A stretch of DNA of 64,000 bases. Source: CAILUG01 sp903844415. Lineage in GTDB: Bacteria > Pseudomonadota > Gammaproteobacteria > Pseudomonadales > Pseudohongiellaceae. Below, one piece after another: positions 43,162 to 52,260 of this stretch (within the stretch, counting starts at the first letter, position 1; every line of letters begins with the position of its first letter). Both the position numbers and the translations under genes were made by a program. Location: the NCBI GenBank assembly GCA_947477655.1, contig CANJTS010000001.1, positions 248,001-312,000 of the forward strand, given 5' to 3'. The notes under the pieces were generated by a model. That model saw only the letters and a list, made by a program, of their open reading frames with translations, did not search any database and had not been told where the DNA came from.

Positions 43162-44688
43162 ATGAAGCCCATGCGCAAAATCATACAGAGTATGAGTCTA
43201 GCACTCGCTATCGGCGGTGCCGGCAGTGTCTTCGCAATCGAAGCCCCGGCTGATGCTGGTGTGGACTGGCGCGGGCCTGATGGCAGTACCGCGTTGCAGT
43301 GGGCTGTCTACGACGGTGATGTCGAAGGTGTTCAGCGTCTCATCGCTGACGGAGCAGATGTAAACCTAGCAAACAACTATGGGGCAAACCCAATGCAACT
43401 CGCCGCGGAAGTGGCTAATGTCGAGTTGCTGAAATTACTACTAGATGCCAGCGCTGATCCGGATTCAGCGAACCCCGAAGGACAGACTGCGCTCATGCTG
43501 GTCGCGCGCACGGGTAACGTTGCTGCCGCCACCTTGCTGGTTGACCATGGTGCCACCGTCGACGCGCGCGAGCAGTGGGGACTGCAAACAGCACTAATGT
43601 GGGCGGCAGCTCGCCAGCAACCTGCCATGCTCGAGTATCTCATTGGCAAGGGTGCCGACATAAATGCCCAATCCATTGCCCGGGATTACCCGCGGCATGT
43701 AACGAAGGAAGGCCGCGCCAAAAACCTTGATGCCGGTGGGTTAACACCATTGATGTACGCCACCCGTGAAAACTGCTTTGCCTGTGTCCAGACTCTTATC
43801 GATCATGGTGTGGACATGAACAAGCCTGATCCTGAAGGTGTGTCACCTTTGCTGCTGGCCGTTGTTAACAGTCGCTGGGACATCGCAAAACAGTTGATCG
43901 AGGCCGGTGCCGATATCCAACAATGGGATTCGTTTGGCCATGCACCTTTGCTAGCCGCGGTATCACGGCGCAAGGAATCCGGCGCGGGCCCTAATCAGCC
44001 CTTGAACGAAACAAGCGGGCTTGCTGTAGTGCAACTGCTTGTGGACAAAGGCGCCAATGTCAACATGCAACTTTTTAATCGCCCGTCCAAGACGCGTGGC
44101 GGTCCGCTTACCCGTGGCACAACACCGTTGATCGTGGCGGCCAGCAATGGTGATCTAGATGTTATCCGTTTGTTGCTAGAGCACGGCGCCCAAGCCAATC
44201 TGCCCCAAGCCGACCTGCAAACACCGGTGTCCGCATTGGCTGGTGCACGCGGAGATTCTGAACAAATGTTGGCCGCGCTGGATTTGCTGATTGCCGCCGG
44301 CGCTGACCCCAACGTGACAGCCGTGCATCATCATTTGCAACGCACTCGTGGCGGCACACCGCTGCACTACGCGGTACGCGCCGGCAATGGCCAGATGATT
44401 GCAGCCCTGGTAGCGCATGGGGCTGATATCAATCGAATGGACCATGACGGCCTCACGGCGCTTGACCACGCCATGTCCCGCAACCAGATAGCTTTCCTAC
44501 AGATGCGTCGTCCGCCCAATATTGCATTGGCGGATCAGTTGCGTGCTCTTGGGGCAACGGTAGAACTAGACGCAACGCCTTATTGGCCGAACGTTGGCCC
44601 CCCTTTCTACTATCCGTGGAGCGTATTTCCGCTCGATCCGGCAGCAGAACTGAATGCCTTGGTGCCAGGTTCCTTTGATCATCAATAA
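43162..44688 (+). CDS. Exported ankyrin repeat protein
   Basis: 508 aa. Signal peptide (LALAIGGAGSVFA) then ten or so ankyrin repeats from about residue 35 to 455, with the G-x-TPL-x-x-A-x-x-G and GAD-x-N pattern (GADVNLANNYG, LLLDASADPDSANPEGQTALM, GADINAQS and others). One repeat has a 25-residue insert (about residues 176-195). Ankyrin repeats mediate protein contacts, so it may scaffold the exported partners. Start is 2 nt after the DUF1552 stop; MBL gene follows in 39 nt. Confidence 0.9.
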   Translation: MKPMRKIIQSMSLALAIGGAGSVFAIEAPADAGVDWRGPDGSTALQWAVYDGDVEGVQRLIADGADVNLANNYGANPMQLAAEVANVELLKLLLDASADPDSANPEGQTALMLVARTGNVAAATLLVDHGATVDAREQWGLQTALMWAAARQQPAMLEYLIGKGADINAQSIARDYPRHVTKEGRAKNLDAGGLTPLMYATRENCFACVQTLIDHGVDMNKPDPEGVSPLLLAVVNSRWDIAKQLIEAGADIQQWDSFGHAPLLAAVSRRKESGAGPNQPLNETSGLAVVQLLVDKGANVNMQLFNRPSKTRGGPLTRGTTPLIVAASNGDLDVIRLLLEHGAQANLPQADLQTPVSALAGARGDSEQMLAALDLLIAAGADPNVTAVHHHLQRTRGGTPLHYAVRAGNGQMIAALVAHGADINRMDHDGLTALDHAMSRNQIAFLQMRRPPNIALADQLRALGATVELDATPYWPNVGPPFYYPWSVFPLDPAAELNALVPGSFDHQ

Positions 44689-44727
44689 GATAAGGCTCTC
44701 ATGTAGAGCATCACGAAGAACATCAAG

Positions 44728-45672
44728 ATGAGCATCATGAAACACACTTTATCCCGCCGGTTTTTTTTGGATGTTGGTATCCGCTCACTAAGTGCCGCCA
44801 CGCTGGGCAGCAGTCTTGTAGCGCCGGTAATGGCGCAATCAACTCCTGCCACAATTACCAGCACTGACCTGGGTTACGCCAAGTTGTTGCAGGGTGCAGG
44901 CGGCAATGTCGTGGTGATCCCAGGGATGAATGAGGATGGTCCGCTGCTGATCGATGGCGGTCTTGCCGAGCATTCGGATGCCCTGCTGGAAAGTGTGTTC
45001 AAGCTGACCGGGAAAGAGCGAGTCCATACGCTTATCAACACCCATTTTCATCCGGAACAGACCGGCTCCAACGAACGTATTGGCGCTGCCGGCGGAATCA
45101 TCATCGCCCACGAAAACACGAAGATGTGTCTGCAGAACTCAGTGTTTTCTTGGAACTACGAAGGTCGCTATGGTCCGCTGGCCACTGCTGGCATTCCGAG
45201 CCAGACCATGCGCGGTGATGGCCGTATGAAATTCGCCGGGCAGGAAATCATCTATGGTTATCTGCCTGCTGCGCACACCAACGGCGATCTATTCCTGTAT
45301 TTCCCGATCCTCGATACGCTGGTGTGTGGTGGCCCAGTAACAGTAGGGCAGTGGCCAGTGCTCGACATTCGCCAAGGCGCGTGGATGGGAGCACTTATGC
45401 AAGCCTACGACAAACTATGCTCGATCGTCAGCGCAGATACCGTTGTGATACCGGCGCATGGCCCCGTCACCAACGGCACGAAACTGATGCGCATGCGCAA
45501 CATGTACACCGAATTACACCTGACACTCGCCGAGCAACTAAACATCGGTATGGGCTACGACGATATCGTGGCGCAGAATCCCTTACGGGCTTTTGAAACC
45601 GAATATGGTCCTGCCGCCGAATTCCTCGCATCAGCACATCGCAGTATCCAGATGGCATATCTGCCAGATTGA
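44728..45672 (+). CDS. Tat-exported MBL-fold protein with altered metal motif
   Basis: 314 aa metallo-beta-lactamase-fold protein, exported by a Tat-type signal (LSRRFFLDVG). The usual HxHxDH motif appears as HFHPEQ (H106, H108, E110, Q111): the aspartate and last histidine of the second zinc site are replaced. H183 (AAHTNGD) and H244 (PAHGP) remain; the bridging Asp position reads LVCGGP. So one metal or altered chemistry is likely. Last gene of the DUF1592-DUF1552-ankyrin-MBL operon. A start at ATG 44737 is also possible. Confidence 0.82.
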   Translation: MSIMKHTLSRRFFLDVGIRSLSAATLGSSLVAPVMAQSTPATITSTDLGYAKLLQGAGGNVVVIPGMNEDGPLLIDGGLAEHSDALLESVFKLTGKERVHTLINTHFHPEQTGSNERIGAAGGIIIAHENTKMCLQNSVFSWNYEGRYGPLATAGIPSQTMRGDGRMKFAGQEIIYGYLPAAHTNGDLFLYFPILDTLVCGGPVTVGQWPVLDIRQGAWMGALMQAYDKLCSIVSADTVVIPAHGPVTNGTKLMRMRNMYTELHLTLAEQLNIGMGYDDIVAQNPLRAFETEYGPAAEFLASAHRSIQMAYLPD

Positions 45673-45754
45673 TTACAACCCGAAAGTTGCTGACTTCTGC
45701 AGCCGAAAGCTCGGTGCTTCGTTGGATACACTGTTCAATGGCAGTATTTCTTGC

Positions 45755-46336
45755 TTAGGGTTGGGGGGGTGCAGCAAGTCGATCCAACTTTTCCTGCGGC
45801 AAGGACCAGCCCGGTTGCAGTTGCAAGGCATGCCGATAATCAGCTTCAGCCGCACCGATTTTTCCCTGCTTTTCGTACACCATTGCGCGGTTAAAATACA
45901 CGATATGGTCCCGACTGATGTTGAGCTCTAAAGCTTTGTTGTAGTCTTCGACCGCTAACTCAAAGCTACCACCCAAAAAATTAATATTGCCACGACCGAC
46001 ATAAGGCTCGGGCATTTTCGGCATCAAGTTCATGGCGCGATTGTAGTCAATCAGCGCTTCCTGACTACGTTCGAGAGCAGTCAATATGATGCCACGGTTA
46101 ACATAAGTGCCCGCTTGATCAGTCACATTAAGACTGCCGTGTTCGAGTGCACGGGTGCATATGTCAACCACTGCCATTGAGGAACTTACCGTCGCAGCTG
46201 CTGTTTCCGCTGCCAGCGAACAGGTGCGCGCATCTTCACCACTGCCCAGAACTGTAATGGCTTGCGCTTGGGCCAACACAGGCAACACTGACATCAGCAT
46301 GAACAGCATCACACTGTTGAAATTTTTAGATGCCAT
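45755..46336 (-). CDS. Secreted TPR protein
   Basis: 193 aa. Signal peptide (LMSVLPVLAQAQA) then three tetratricopeptide repeats: AGTYVNRGIILTALERSQEALIDYNRAM, PEPYVGRGNINFLGGSFELAVEDYNKAL and DHIVYFNRAMVYEKQGKIGAAEADYRHAL (each broken into family pattern). A Cys pair lies before them. GGGGG about 7 nt before the ATG. Small periplasmic adaptor; convergent with the MBL gene; role unknown. Confidence 0.85.
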   Translation of the reverse strand: MASKNFNSVMLFMLMSVLPVLAQAQAITVLGSGEDARTCSLAAETAAATVSSSMAVVDICTRALEHGSLNVTDQAGTYVNRGIILTALERSQEALIDYNRAMNLMPKMPEPYVGRGNINFLGGSFELAVEDYNKALELNISRDHIVYFNRAMVYEKQGKIGAAEADYRHALQLQPGWSLPQEKLDRLAAPPQP

Positions 46337-46473
46337 AGTAGAACCCCCTTATGTGCCGATAGTTTGCCTGAATTTTAATGTGAAACTATTGAGGAATCCC
46401 AAGACCCCGACTGCAGCGTCTATTAATTGGGGTATATTAGCCACTCTCTTCTTTGCCTGCCAAAAACTTTTCG

Positions 46474-47934
46474 ATGCGTTTAAATATTAAATACAAGCTG
46501 TTTATTACCATATTGTCCGCCCATTTTTTAGTGTATCTGGCGATGTACAGCTTTGGTTATTTCAGCTTTAACCGTGGTTTTCTGGATTACATCCGCCGCA
46601 TCGAGGAACGCCAGGTGCCAGCATTGGTTAATGGCCTGGTGGAGTTCTACGGCAAATCAGGAACCTGGGATGAGCTGCGCAATGACAACAGAAAATGGGT
46701 CAATCTGATTCGCCAAAGTATAGAAAGTTCAACCGATCCCTCCATGCTTACTGTACGCCAGAACACCCGCCCCACGCCGGGTGGATTTTCTCCCAACGAT
46801 TGGTATTACACCTCAGAATACAGCCCGGCCCGGCCATACTTGCACCTACTGAATGCCGATCAGTCCATCATCTTTGGCAACCCAGATGCTTTTTCCGAAA
46901 ACGCCACCCTTTTTCCCATTACCGCTGGAATCAGTACGGTGGGCTACCTCGCAGTTACCAGTCGACAGCAACTGTCAGAACAGGCAGATTTATTGTTTGC
47001 CCAACAACAGCAAGACTCCTTCTTGCTGTTGGCCCTGTTGCTTATATGCCTTTCCGCCTTGATTGCTTTCCCGGCCGCCAGCTTTTTCACCCGGCCTGTG
47101 CGTGATCTGGTAGCAGGCACCCGGGCATTAACTAGCGGAGATTACGGTTCGCGGTTGCACATTGGGAGTTCGGATGAACTCGGTCAATTAGGGCAGGATT
47201 TCAACACGCTGGCCTTTACGCTTGAGCAAAATCGCAGTGCCCGACAACAGTGGATTGCCGATATTTCGCACGAATTACGCACGCCACTATCGATACTTCA
47301 AGGCGAACTCGAATCCGTGCAAGATGGTATTCGTCCACTAAATACAAACACACTGGACTCCTTGCATCATGAAGTGCTGCATCTCAGCGCCCTGGTAAAT
47401 GATCTGCATTTGTTATCACTTTCAGATCTGGGCGCACTGGTCTACGAAAAAAGACAGGTTAACCTCAAAGAAGTGCTGGAACATAACATCGAAATGCATG
47501 CGCAAGTGATAGCCAAGCTGAACATAAAAATCAAACTCCAATTCATAACTAACCATGCAGGCCACGAAATTTCAATGTTGGGAGATGAAATTCGCTTACT
47601 GCAGCTGCTCGACAATCTTATGCAAAACACTTGTCGTTACACCGACAGTGGCGGCCAATTACACGTACTGGTAAAGGAAAATAACGCGCAAATATCCATC
47701 GAGTGGGAAGACAGCGCCCCGGGTGTCAGTGGCATCGATATGCCCCACCTGTTTGACCGCTTGTATCGTGTCGATACTTCACGCAATCGCGTCAAGGGTG
47801 GTTCTGGTTTGGGTTTGGCAATCTGTAAGAATATTGTGCACGCGCATGAAGGCAGCATAACAGCCAGCCATTCCGTGCTTGGGGGGCTTAAACATACTAT
47901 TATTTTCCCCATCCACACCATCAACATCACTTAG
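46474..47934 (+). CDS. Sensor histidine kinase, BaeS-like
   Basis: 486 aa from ATG 46474. Membrane helix (residues 10-33), periplasmic domain (about 34-180), second helix (182-203), HAMP, HisKA with phospho-acceptor H266 in ADISHELRTPLSIL, then the HATPase domain with N-box DNLMQNTCRYTDSGG, DSAPGVSG and the G-box GGSGLGLAICKNI. The architecture matches BaeS/envelope-stress kinases. Its response regulator follows in 113 nt. The ligand is unknown. Confidence 0.93.
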   Translation: MRLNIKYKLFITILSAHFLVYLAMYSFGYFSFNRGFLDYIRRIEERQVPALVNGLVEFYGKSGTWDELRNDNRKWVNLIRQSIESSTDPSMLTVRQNTRPTPGGFSPNDWYYTSEYSPARPYLHLLNADQSIIFGNPDAFSENATLFPITAGISTVGYLAVTSRQQLSEQADLLFAQQQQDSFLLLALLLICLSALIAFPAASFFTRPVRDLVAGTRALTSGDYGSRLHIGSSDELGQLGQDFNTLAFTLEQNRSARQQWIADISHELRTPLSILQGELESVQDGIRPLNTNTLDSLHHEVLHLSALVNDLHLLSLSDLGALVYEKRQVNLKEVLEHNIEMHAQVIAKLNIKIKLQFITNHAGHEISMLGDEIRLLQLLDNLMQNTCRYTDSGGQLHVLVKENNAQISIEWEDSAPGVSGIDMPHLFDRLYRVDTSRNRVKGGSGLGLAICKNIVHAHEGSITASHSVLGGLKHTIIFPIHTINIT

Positions 47935-48047
47935 GAAAAAAATTTTCTGCAGGCTCTTGCGTTTGCCGTAACTCGCTGCAACCAGTAGACTAGAACGTAC
48001 TGCAATTCTTATTTGCAACAGCCATACCAATCGATAAATGGTGCACC

Positions 48048-48722
48048 ATGACGCAACACATCCTAATTGTTGAAGACGAAGTTAAACTGGCAACTCTACT
48101 GCAGGATTATCTGGTGCAAAGTGGCTTTCAAGTTGCGCTCATACATGATGGAGCCCTGGTAGAGGAATGGCTCGCCAGCCATCAGACAAATCTGGTCTTG
48201 CTGGATATTATGTTGCCTGGCAAGAGTGGTGTGGAAATTTGCAAGGACATCCGTAAACATTCCCGCTTGCCTGTCATCATCATCACCGCCAAGGTCGACG
48301 AAATAGACCGCTTGCTCGGATTGGAGCTGGGTGCCGATGACTACATTTGCAAACCCTTCAGTCCGCGTGAAGTAGTAGCCCGGGTAAAGGCAGTATTACG
48401 CCGCAGCATCAGCAATGAGAGCCCAGCTGCCCACGGCCTCAATCTGGATATAGACACTTACAAAGCCACCATCCATGGCATAGATTTACATTTAACCGCT
48501 GTGGAATTTCAGTTACTTAAAGTATTGTCCGATCAACCAGGCCGAATTTTTTCGCGCAGTGTGCTGGTCGATAAAATTTATTCCGATGGCCGCGTGGTTA
48601 GTGATCGCACCATCGATAGCCACATCAAGAAACTCCGTAAGAAAATAGATGCCCAGATAGCAGATGCAGAATTAATTCATTCCTTATATGCCGTCGGCTA
48701 CAAATTTGAATGGCAAGGGTAG
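48048..48722 (+). CDS. OmpR-family response regulator, BaeR-like
   Basis: 224 aa: receiver domain with phospho-acceptor D53 in LVLLDIMLPGKSG, acidic pair near residue 10, T80 and K102 (CKPFSPREVV), then a winged-helix Trans_reg_C domain (LTAVEFQLLKVLSDQPGRIFSR, DRTIDSHIKKLRKKI). Cognate partner of the upstream kinase. In BaeSR-type systems targets are envelope and efflux genes; here neighbours are a lytic transglycosylase and a DsbA-like protein. Confidence 0.94.
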   Translation: MTQHILIVEDEVKLATLLQDYLVQSGFQVALIHDGALVEEWLASHQTNLVLLDIMLPGKSGVEICKDIRKHSRLPVIIITAKVDEIDRLLGLELGADDYICKPFSPREVVARVKAVLRRSISNESPAAHGLNLDIDTYKATIHGIDLHLTAVEFQLLKVLSDQPGRIFSRSVLVDKIYSDGRVVSDRTIDSHIKKLRKKIDAQIADAELIHSLYAVGYKFEWQG

Positions 48723-48791
48723 TGTAGTCTGCGACTACAAATAGTAAGAACTTGTAATTTGAATTTCCGTGTTAAGCCTCGTGAGTATTAA

Positions 48792-50006
48792 ATGACTAGC
48801 AGTTCTATCCGCGCGCTCTGTCACAGCCTATTGTTGATTTTGGCACTTGGCTGCCCGCCATTGCATGCGCAGCCCTTGGATTTTGCAACTTGGTTGGCTC
48901 AATTACGTGTAGAAGCCAGTAGTCTTGGCATAAGCGAACCCACTCTCGCTGATGCCTTTGCCAGCGTCACTGAGCCCCTGCCACGTGTAGTTGAACTGGA
49001 TCAGAGTCAACCCGAATTTGCGCAAACTTTTTCCGGCTACATCACTAATCGTTTAAGCGATGCCCGCATCGAGCGTGGTCGTCGTTTGCTGGTAGAGCAT
49101 AAGGAACTGTTTGCCCGTATACAACGCGAGTACGGCGTGCAGCCACACTATTTAGTGGCATTTTGGGCGCTGGAAAGTAATTTTGGAGACTTTACTGGTG
49201 GATTTTCGGTCATCAATGCGCTGGCAACTCTGGCTTATGATCCCCGCCGCGCCGATTTTTTCCGCCAAGAATTTTTAACTGCGCTGCGCATTATCGACGA
49301 AGGTCATATTGCCGCCGCAGACATGACAGGTTCTTGGGCTGGAGCGATGGGACAATGTCAGTTCATGCCGTCCACTTTTAACGCTTATGCAGTGGATGGT
49401 GATGGTGATGGCCATATTAATATCTGGAATTCATTGCCTGATATTTTTGCATCCGCCGCCAACTATTTGGCACGCATCGGCTGGGTAGATGACGAGCGCT
49501 GGGGCCGTGAAGTGGTATTGCCAGCTAATTTTGATTTTGCTCTGTCTGGCACCAGCAACAAGCTTACTGTAAGCGAGTGGAATGACATGGGCATCACCCG
49601 TGCCAATGGTTCAGCGTTGGGTGCTGCAGCCATAGAAGGTTCCATTATTGTGCCCGCAGGTGCCAATGGGCCGGCCTTCCTTGTCTACAATAATTTCCAC
49701 ACAATTATGGAGTGGAATCAATCTACGTTTTATGCCATTTCGGTCGGGCATTTGGCTGACCGCTTTATGGGTGAAGATCCAATCTTACATATGCCGGCGA
49801 TTGAAGAACGAGCACTAACACGGGCGGAAGTGGAAGAATTGCAAACCCTACTTAACAACTTGGGTTTTGATGCTGGTACCCCAGATGGAAATGCGGGTTC
49901 CCTTACGAGGAAGGCTGTCAGGGAGTTTCAATTACGCTATCAACTGCCTGCTGATGGTTATGTTTCCTTCGAGATGTTGTCTGCAATGCGTAGCAAAATT
50001 CAATAA
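48792..50006 (+). CDS. Lytic murein transglycosylase (MltB family) with PG-binding domain
   Basis: 404 aa exported enzyme that cleaves peptidoglycan between MurNAc and GlcNAc with anhydro-MurNAc formation. Signal peptide (residues 1-26); catalytic Glu128 in FWALESNFG; family motifs MGQCQFMPSTF and DGDGDGHINIWNS, DIFASAANYLARIGW. The C-terminus is a peptidoglycan-binding PG_binding_1 domain (LQTLLNNLGFDAGTPDG, VREFQLRYQLPADGY). It is the MltB-related soluble form without a clear lipobox. Downstream of the two-component system. Confidence 0.94.
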   Translation: MTSSSIRALCHSLLLILALGCPPLHAQPLDFATWLAQLRVEASSLGISEPTLADAFASVTEPLPRVVELDQSQPEFAQTFSGYITNRLSDARIERGRRLLVEHKELFARIQREYGVQPHYLVAFWALESNFGDFTGGFSVINALATLAYDPRRADFFRQEFLTALRIIDEGHIAAADMTGSWAGAMGQCQFMPSTFNAYAVDGDGDGHINIWNSLPDIFASAANYLARIGWVDDERWGREVVLPANFDFALSGTSNKLTVSEWNDMGITRANGSALGAAAIEGSIIVPAGANGPAFLVYNNFHTIMEWNQSTFYAISVGHLADRFMGEDPILHMPAIEERALTRAEVEELQTLLNNLGFDAGTPDGNAGSLTRKAVREFQLRYQLPADGYVSFEMLSAMRSKIQ

Positions 50007-50015
50007 GCCTAGTAG

Positions 50016-50717
50016 TCAACCTTCTGCCAACACCTTCGATACCAAAGCGATCAGTGCGCTTGCGCTTTGCGGGTTAGACACCGGACGACCATTGAAATAT
50101 AGGCTGGGAGTAGAACGCACCCCTGCTTGATTACCACCCCGCTGATCGGCCAATATCTTGGCGCGTATAGATGGGTCTTCGATTGCCTGTTTCAGCATGA
50201 CAATATCCAGCCCTAGCTGCTGTGCATATCCATCGAACAATTCTGTAGGATCTTCCACGTTGGTCCATAACGGCTGATTGCCATACAACACATCATGTAT
50301 TTCCCAAAACTTGTTCTGCCGCCCAGCAGCCTCAGCATAAAGCGCAGCCAGAAATGCATGGCGATGGGTGTCCAGCGGATAATGCCTAAACACTAGCCGC
50401 ACCTTGTCACTAATCTGGGGCCAGGCTCTGCTGAATACCTGAGCTTCAATCTGACAGGCAGGACATTGAAAATCGGAATATACGGTAATAGTCAGGGCAG
50501 CTTCCACATTGCCGCGCAGATGATCGGCTGAACCAACCACAGCGGGCGACAGCGTTTGTCCACGATTTATCAGCCCCACAAACAACACATATAAAATTAA
50601 CGGCACCGCCAATACCAAACCTATTTTGGTAAGCAAACTTGAAACATGCTGTTTGCGCTTGGCTTCTTCCTGTTTTTCTTCTTTGTGTTTGCGTTTATCT
50701 TCTTTTTTGGCCGTCAT
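50016..50717 (-). CDS. Membrane-anchored DsbA-like thioredoxin-fold protein
   Basis: 233 aa from ATG 50717 (GGGAG upstream). A highly charged Lys/Glu cytoplasmic segment (residues 1-25), one membrane helix (28-50) and a periplasmic DsbA/thioredoxin fold with active-site CPAC at residues 85-88 and a cis-Pro in STPSLYFNG. The charged head is unusual but occurs in several such proteins. Likely a thiol-disulfide oxidoreductase in the periplasm; convergent with the transglycosylase gene. The 48 codons upstream of this start lack support. Confidence 0.9.
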   Translation of the reverse strand: MTAKKEDKRKHKEEKQEEAKRKQHVSSLLTKIGLVLAVPLILYVLFVGLINRGQTLSPAVVGSADHLRGNVEAALTITVYSDFQCPACQIEAQVFSRAWPQISDKVRLVFRHYPLDTHRHAFLAALYAEAAGRQNKFWEIHDVLYGNQPLWTNVEDPTELFDGYAQQLGLDIVMLKQAIEDPSIRAKILADQRGGNQAGVRSTPSLYFNGRPVSNPQSASALIALVSKVLAEG

Positions 50718-51210
50718 ACCTTTACTCCCAGGGACAATAACTTTACCCACATTGCAGCTTTTAATTAACACGCTGATCAGTAAGCCGATCTCTCCACGCG
50801 GCAGACTTGTATACAGGTAAGAGTAATGCACGCTTGCTACAGGAACAAGCAAGCTTGCCATTAGCTAGTAGTGGTTCAGTTTGAACTTGCTTTGGAGTGG
50901 GCGGGTCACGCTACCTTCCTTATTTCCCAAGATATTTTTGTGCAAATATTGTGAAAATAAGAAAGATACTCAACATATGTAAAGGTGCATCCGAGTGAAT
51001 CCAGTAGTATTAAACACAGTGAAGTTAGTGTTTTTCCTTGTTTAAGCTTGCTAATCACCTGCTAAACCAAAGACAATCGATGCCCGCTTCATTGCATTTT
51101 CTAGTTGGCCGCTTGTGATAGCACAGGTTGCTGAAACAGTACTGCCTATGTTGTGCAACGACACCGATTCAGAAATATATTTGTCAGTAAATTTATAAGA
51201 GGAACTTAAT
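50718..51210. other. Intergenic region with MITE-like fragment
   Basis: 493 bases without a convincing gene. 50871-50888 begins with the terminal repeat of the element at 58341-58421 (GTGGTTCAGTTTGA). An imperfect palindrome CTTATTT ... AAATAAG is at about 50918-50964. Promoters for the divergent genes must lie here. Confidence 0.5.
50871..50888 (+). repeat. Single end of MITE-like element
   Basis: GTGGTTCAGTTTGAACTT; its first 14 bases equal the terminal repeat of the element at 58341-58421. The following bases are loosely similar to the reverse complement of that element, suggesting a degraded or one-ended copy. Confidence 0.5.
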
Positions 51211-51588
51211 ATGTTTGGCCGTTTTTTAATGTTGATAGCATGCCTTGGATTGTCCGCCACTTTGTGGGCGCAAACTGGCCATCCGGCTGATGGTTCCTGG
51301 TCCGGCGAGTTGACCGCTGGTTCCACCACAACCCGCCTCCGCTTGTTGATGGATGCCTTTAATGGCGAACTGAGTGGCACAATAAATCCGGGTCGTGATG
51401 CTGTTGAAATGACCAGCGTTGAATTGGACGCTCCAACTTGGACACTGACCGTTCACGCAAAAATGCCTGGCGGTGACTTGGTTTTGACTGGTGTTCTCAG
51501 CAACCTAGGTTCATGGACTAACCGTAAATACATCGGCACCTATACCCAAGGTACTGCTAAAGGCAATTTTGAATTTACTCTTAATTGA
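51211..51588 (+). CDS. Small secreted protein of unknown function
   Basis: 125 aa. Signal peptide cut near WAQTGHPADG; the rest is beta-rich (GSWSGELTAGSTTTRLRLLMDAFNGELSG, WTLTVHAKMPGGDLVLTGVL, YIGTYTQGTAKGNFEFTL), resembling a small lipocalin- or avidin-like beta sheet, a guess from pattern. RBS AGAGGA before ATG. It is the first of three small secreted genes; not recognised. Confidence 0.7.
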   Translation: MFGRFLMLIACLGLSATLWAQTGHPADGSWSGELTAGSTTTRLRLLMDAFNGELSGTINPGRDAVEMTSVELDAPTWTLTVHAKMPGGDLVLTGVLSNLGSWTNRKYIGTYTQGTAKGNFEFTLN

Positions 51589-51727
51589 TTTGATCCAGAT
51601 TAACCTGCAATGAAAATTGCTGGGATTTTAGAAAACGCATCAATTTAGGCTGTGATAAACTGCTCTGCGTGGTAGTAATAAACACAATAATCATCTTGAG
51701 TACATCTCAAGTTTTAGGAGAAACACT

Positions 51728-52165
51728 ATGAACACCAAACTATTTGCACTTGCTGCTTTTGTGATGGGCGCCTTCGCATCCGCGCAAGTACTAGCGCACC
51801 ACTCTTTCGCTGCTGAATTTGACTCTACTAAGCCTGTTAGCATTAAGGGTGCAGTCGTAAAGGTTGAATGGACCAATCCCCATACCTACTTTTACGTTGA
51901 AGTAGCAAACGCAGCCGGTGGTGTTGACACATGGGCTATGGAAATGGGCAGTCCTAATGGCCTGATGCGTCGTGGCTGGACCCGCAACACTCTGGAAATT
52001 GGTACCGAAATAATGATCAAAGGCACCCAGGCACGTGATGGCAGCTTTAAAGGTAACGTCCAAACAGTAGTCATTGCGGAAACCTGTCAAAAACTGTTTG
52101 CTGGCACCAGCCAACGCGATTTCGTGGAAGACGAAGCTGCTCCTGCTGAAAATTGCGGGCTCTGA
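51728..52165 (+). CDS. DUF6152 family secreted protein
   Basis: 145 aa. Signal peptide ends at LAHHSFAAEF; the mature start HHSFAAEFD is the DUF6152 hallmark, followed by WTNPHTYFYVEV and WAMEMGSPNGLMRRGW. AGGAG before the ATG. Cysteines at 118 and 143 may pair. These proteins are common in marine gammaproteobacteria and usually lie next to the same type of gene seen downstream. The function is unknown. Confidence 0.88.
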   Translation: MNTKLFALAAFVMGAFASAQVLAHHSFAAEFDSTKPVSIKGAVVKVEWTNPHTYFYVEVANAAGGVDTWAMEMGSPNGLMRRGWTRNTLEIGTEIMIKGTQARDGSFKGNVQTVVIAETCQKLFAGTSQRDFVEDEAAPAENCGL

Positions 52166-52197
52166 TTTACAAGCTCTGATTTACAAGCTCTGATTTA
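52159..52197 (+). repeat. 14-bp tandem repeat over the DUF6152 stop
   Basis: Two full units GCTCTGATTTACAA and a partial third start inside the last codons of the DUF6152 gene. The first unit carries its stop codon TGA. Short slippage-type repeat. Confidence 0.9.
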
Positions 52198-52260
52198 GGC
52201 AACTTTTATTCAGAAACAATCATTAGCATAAGACCCATTTTCTAGAGGTTATTTGTACAC

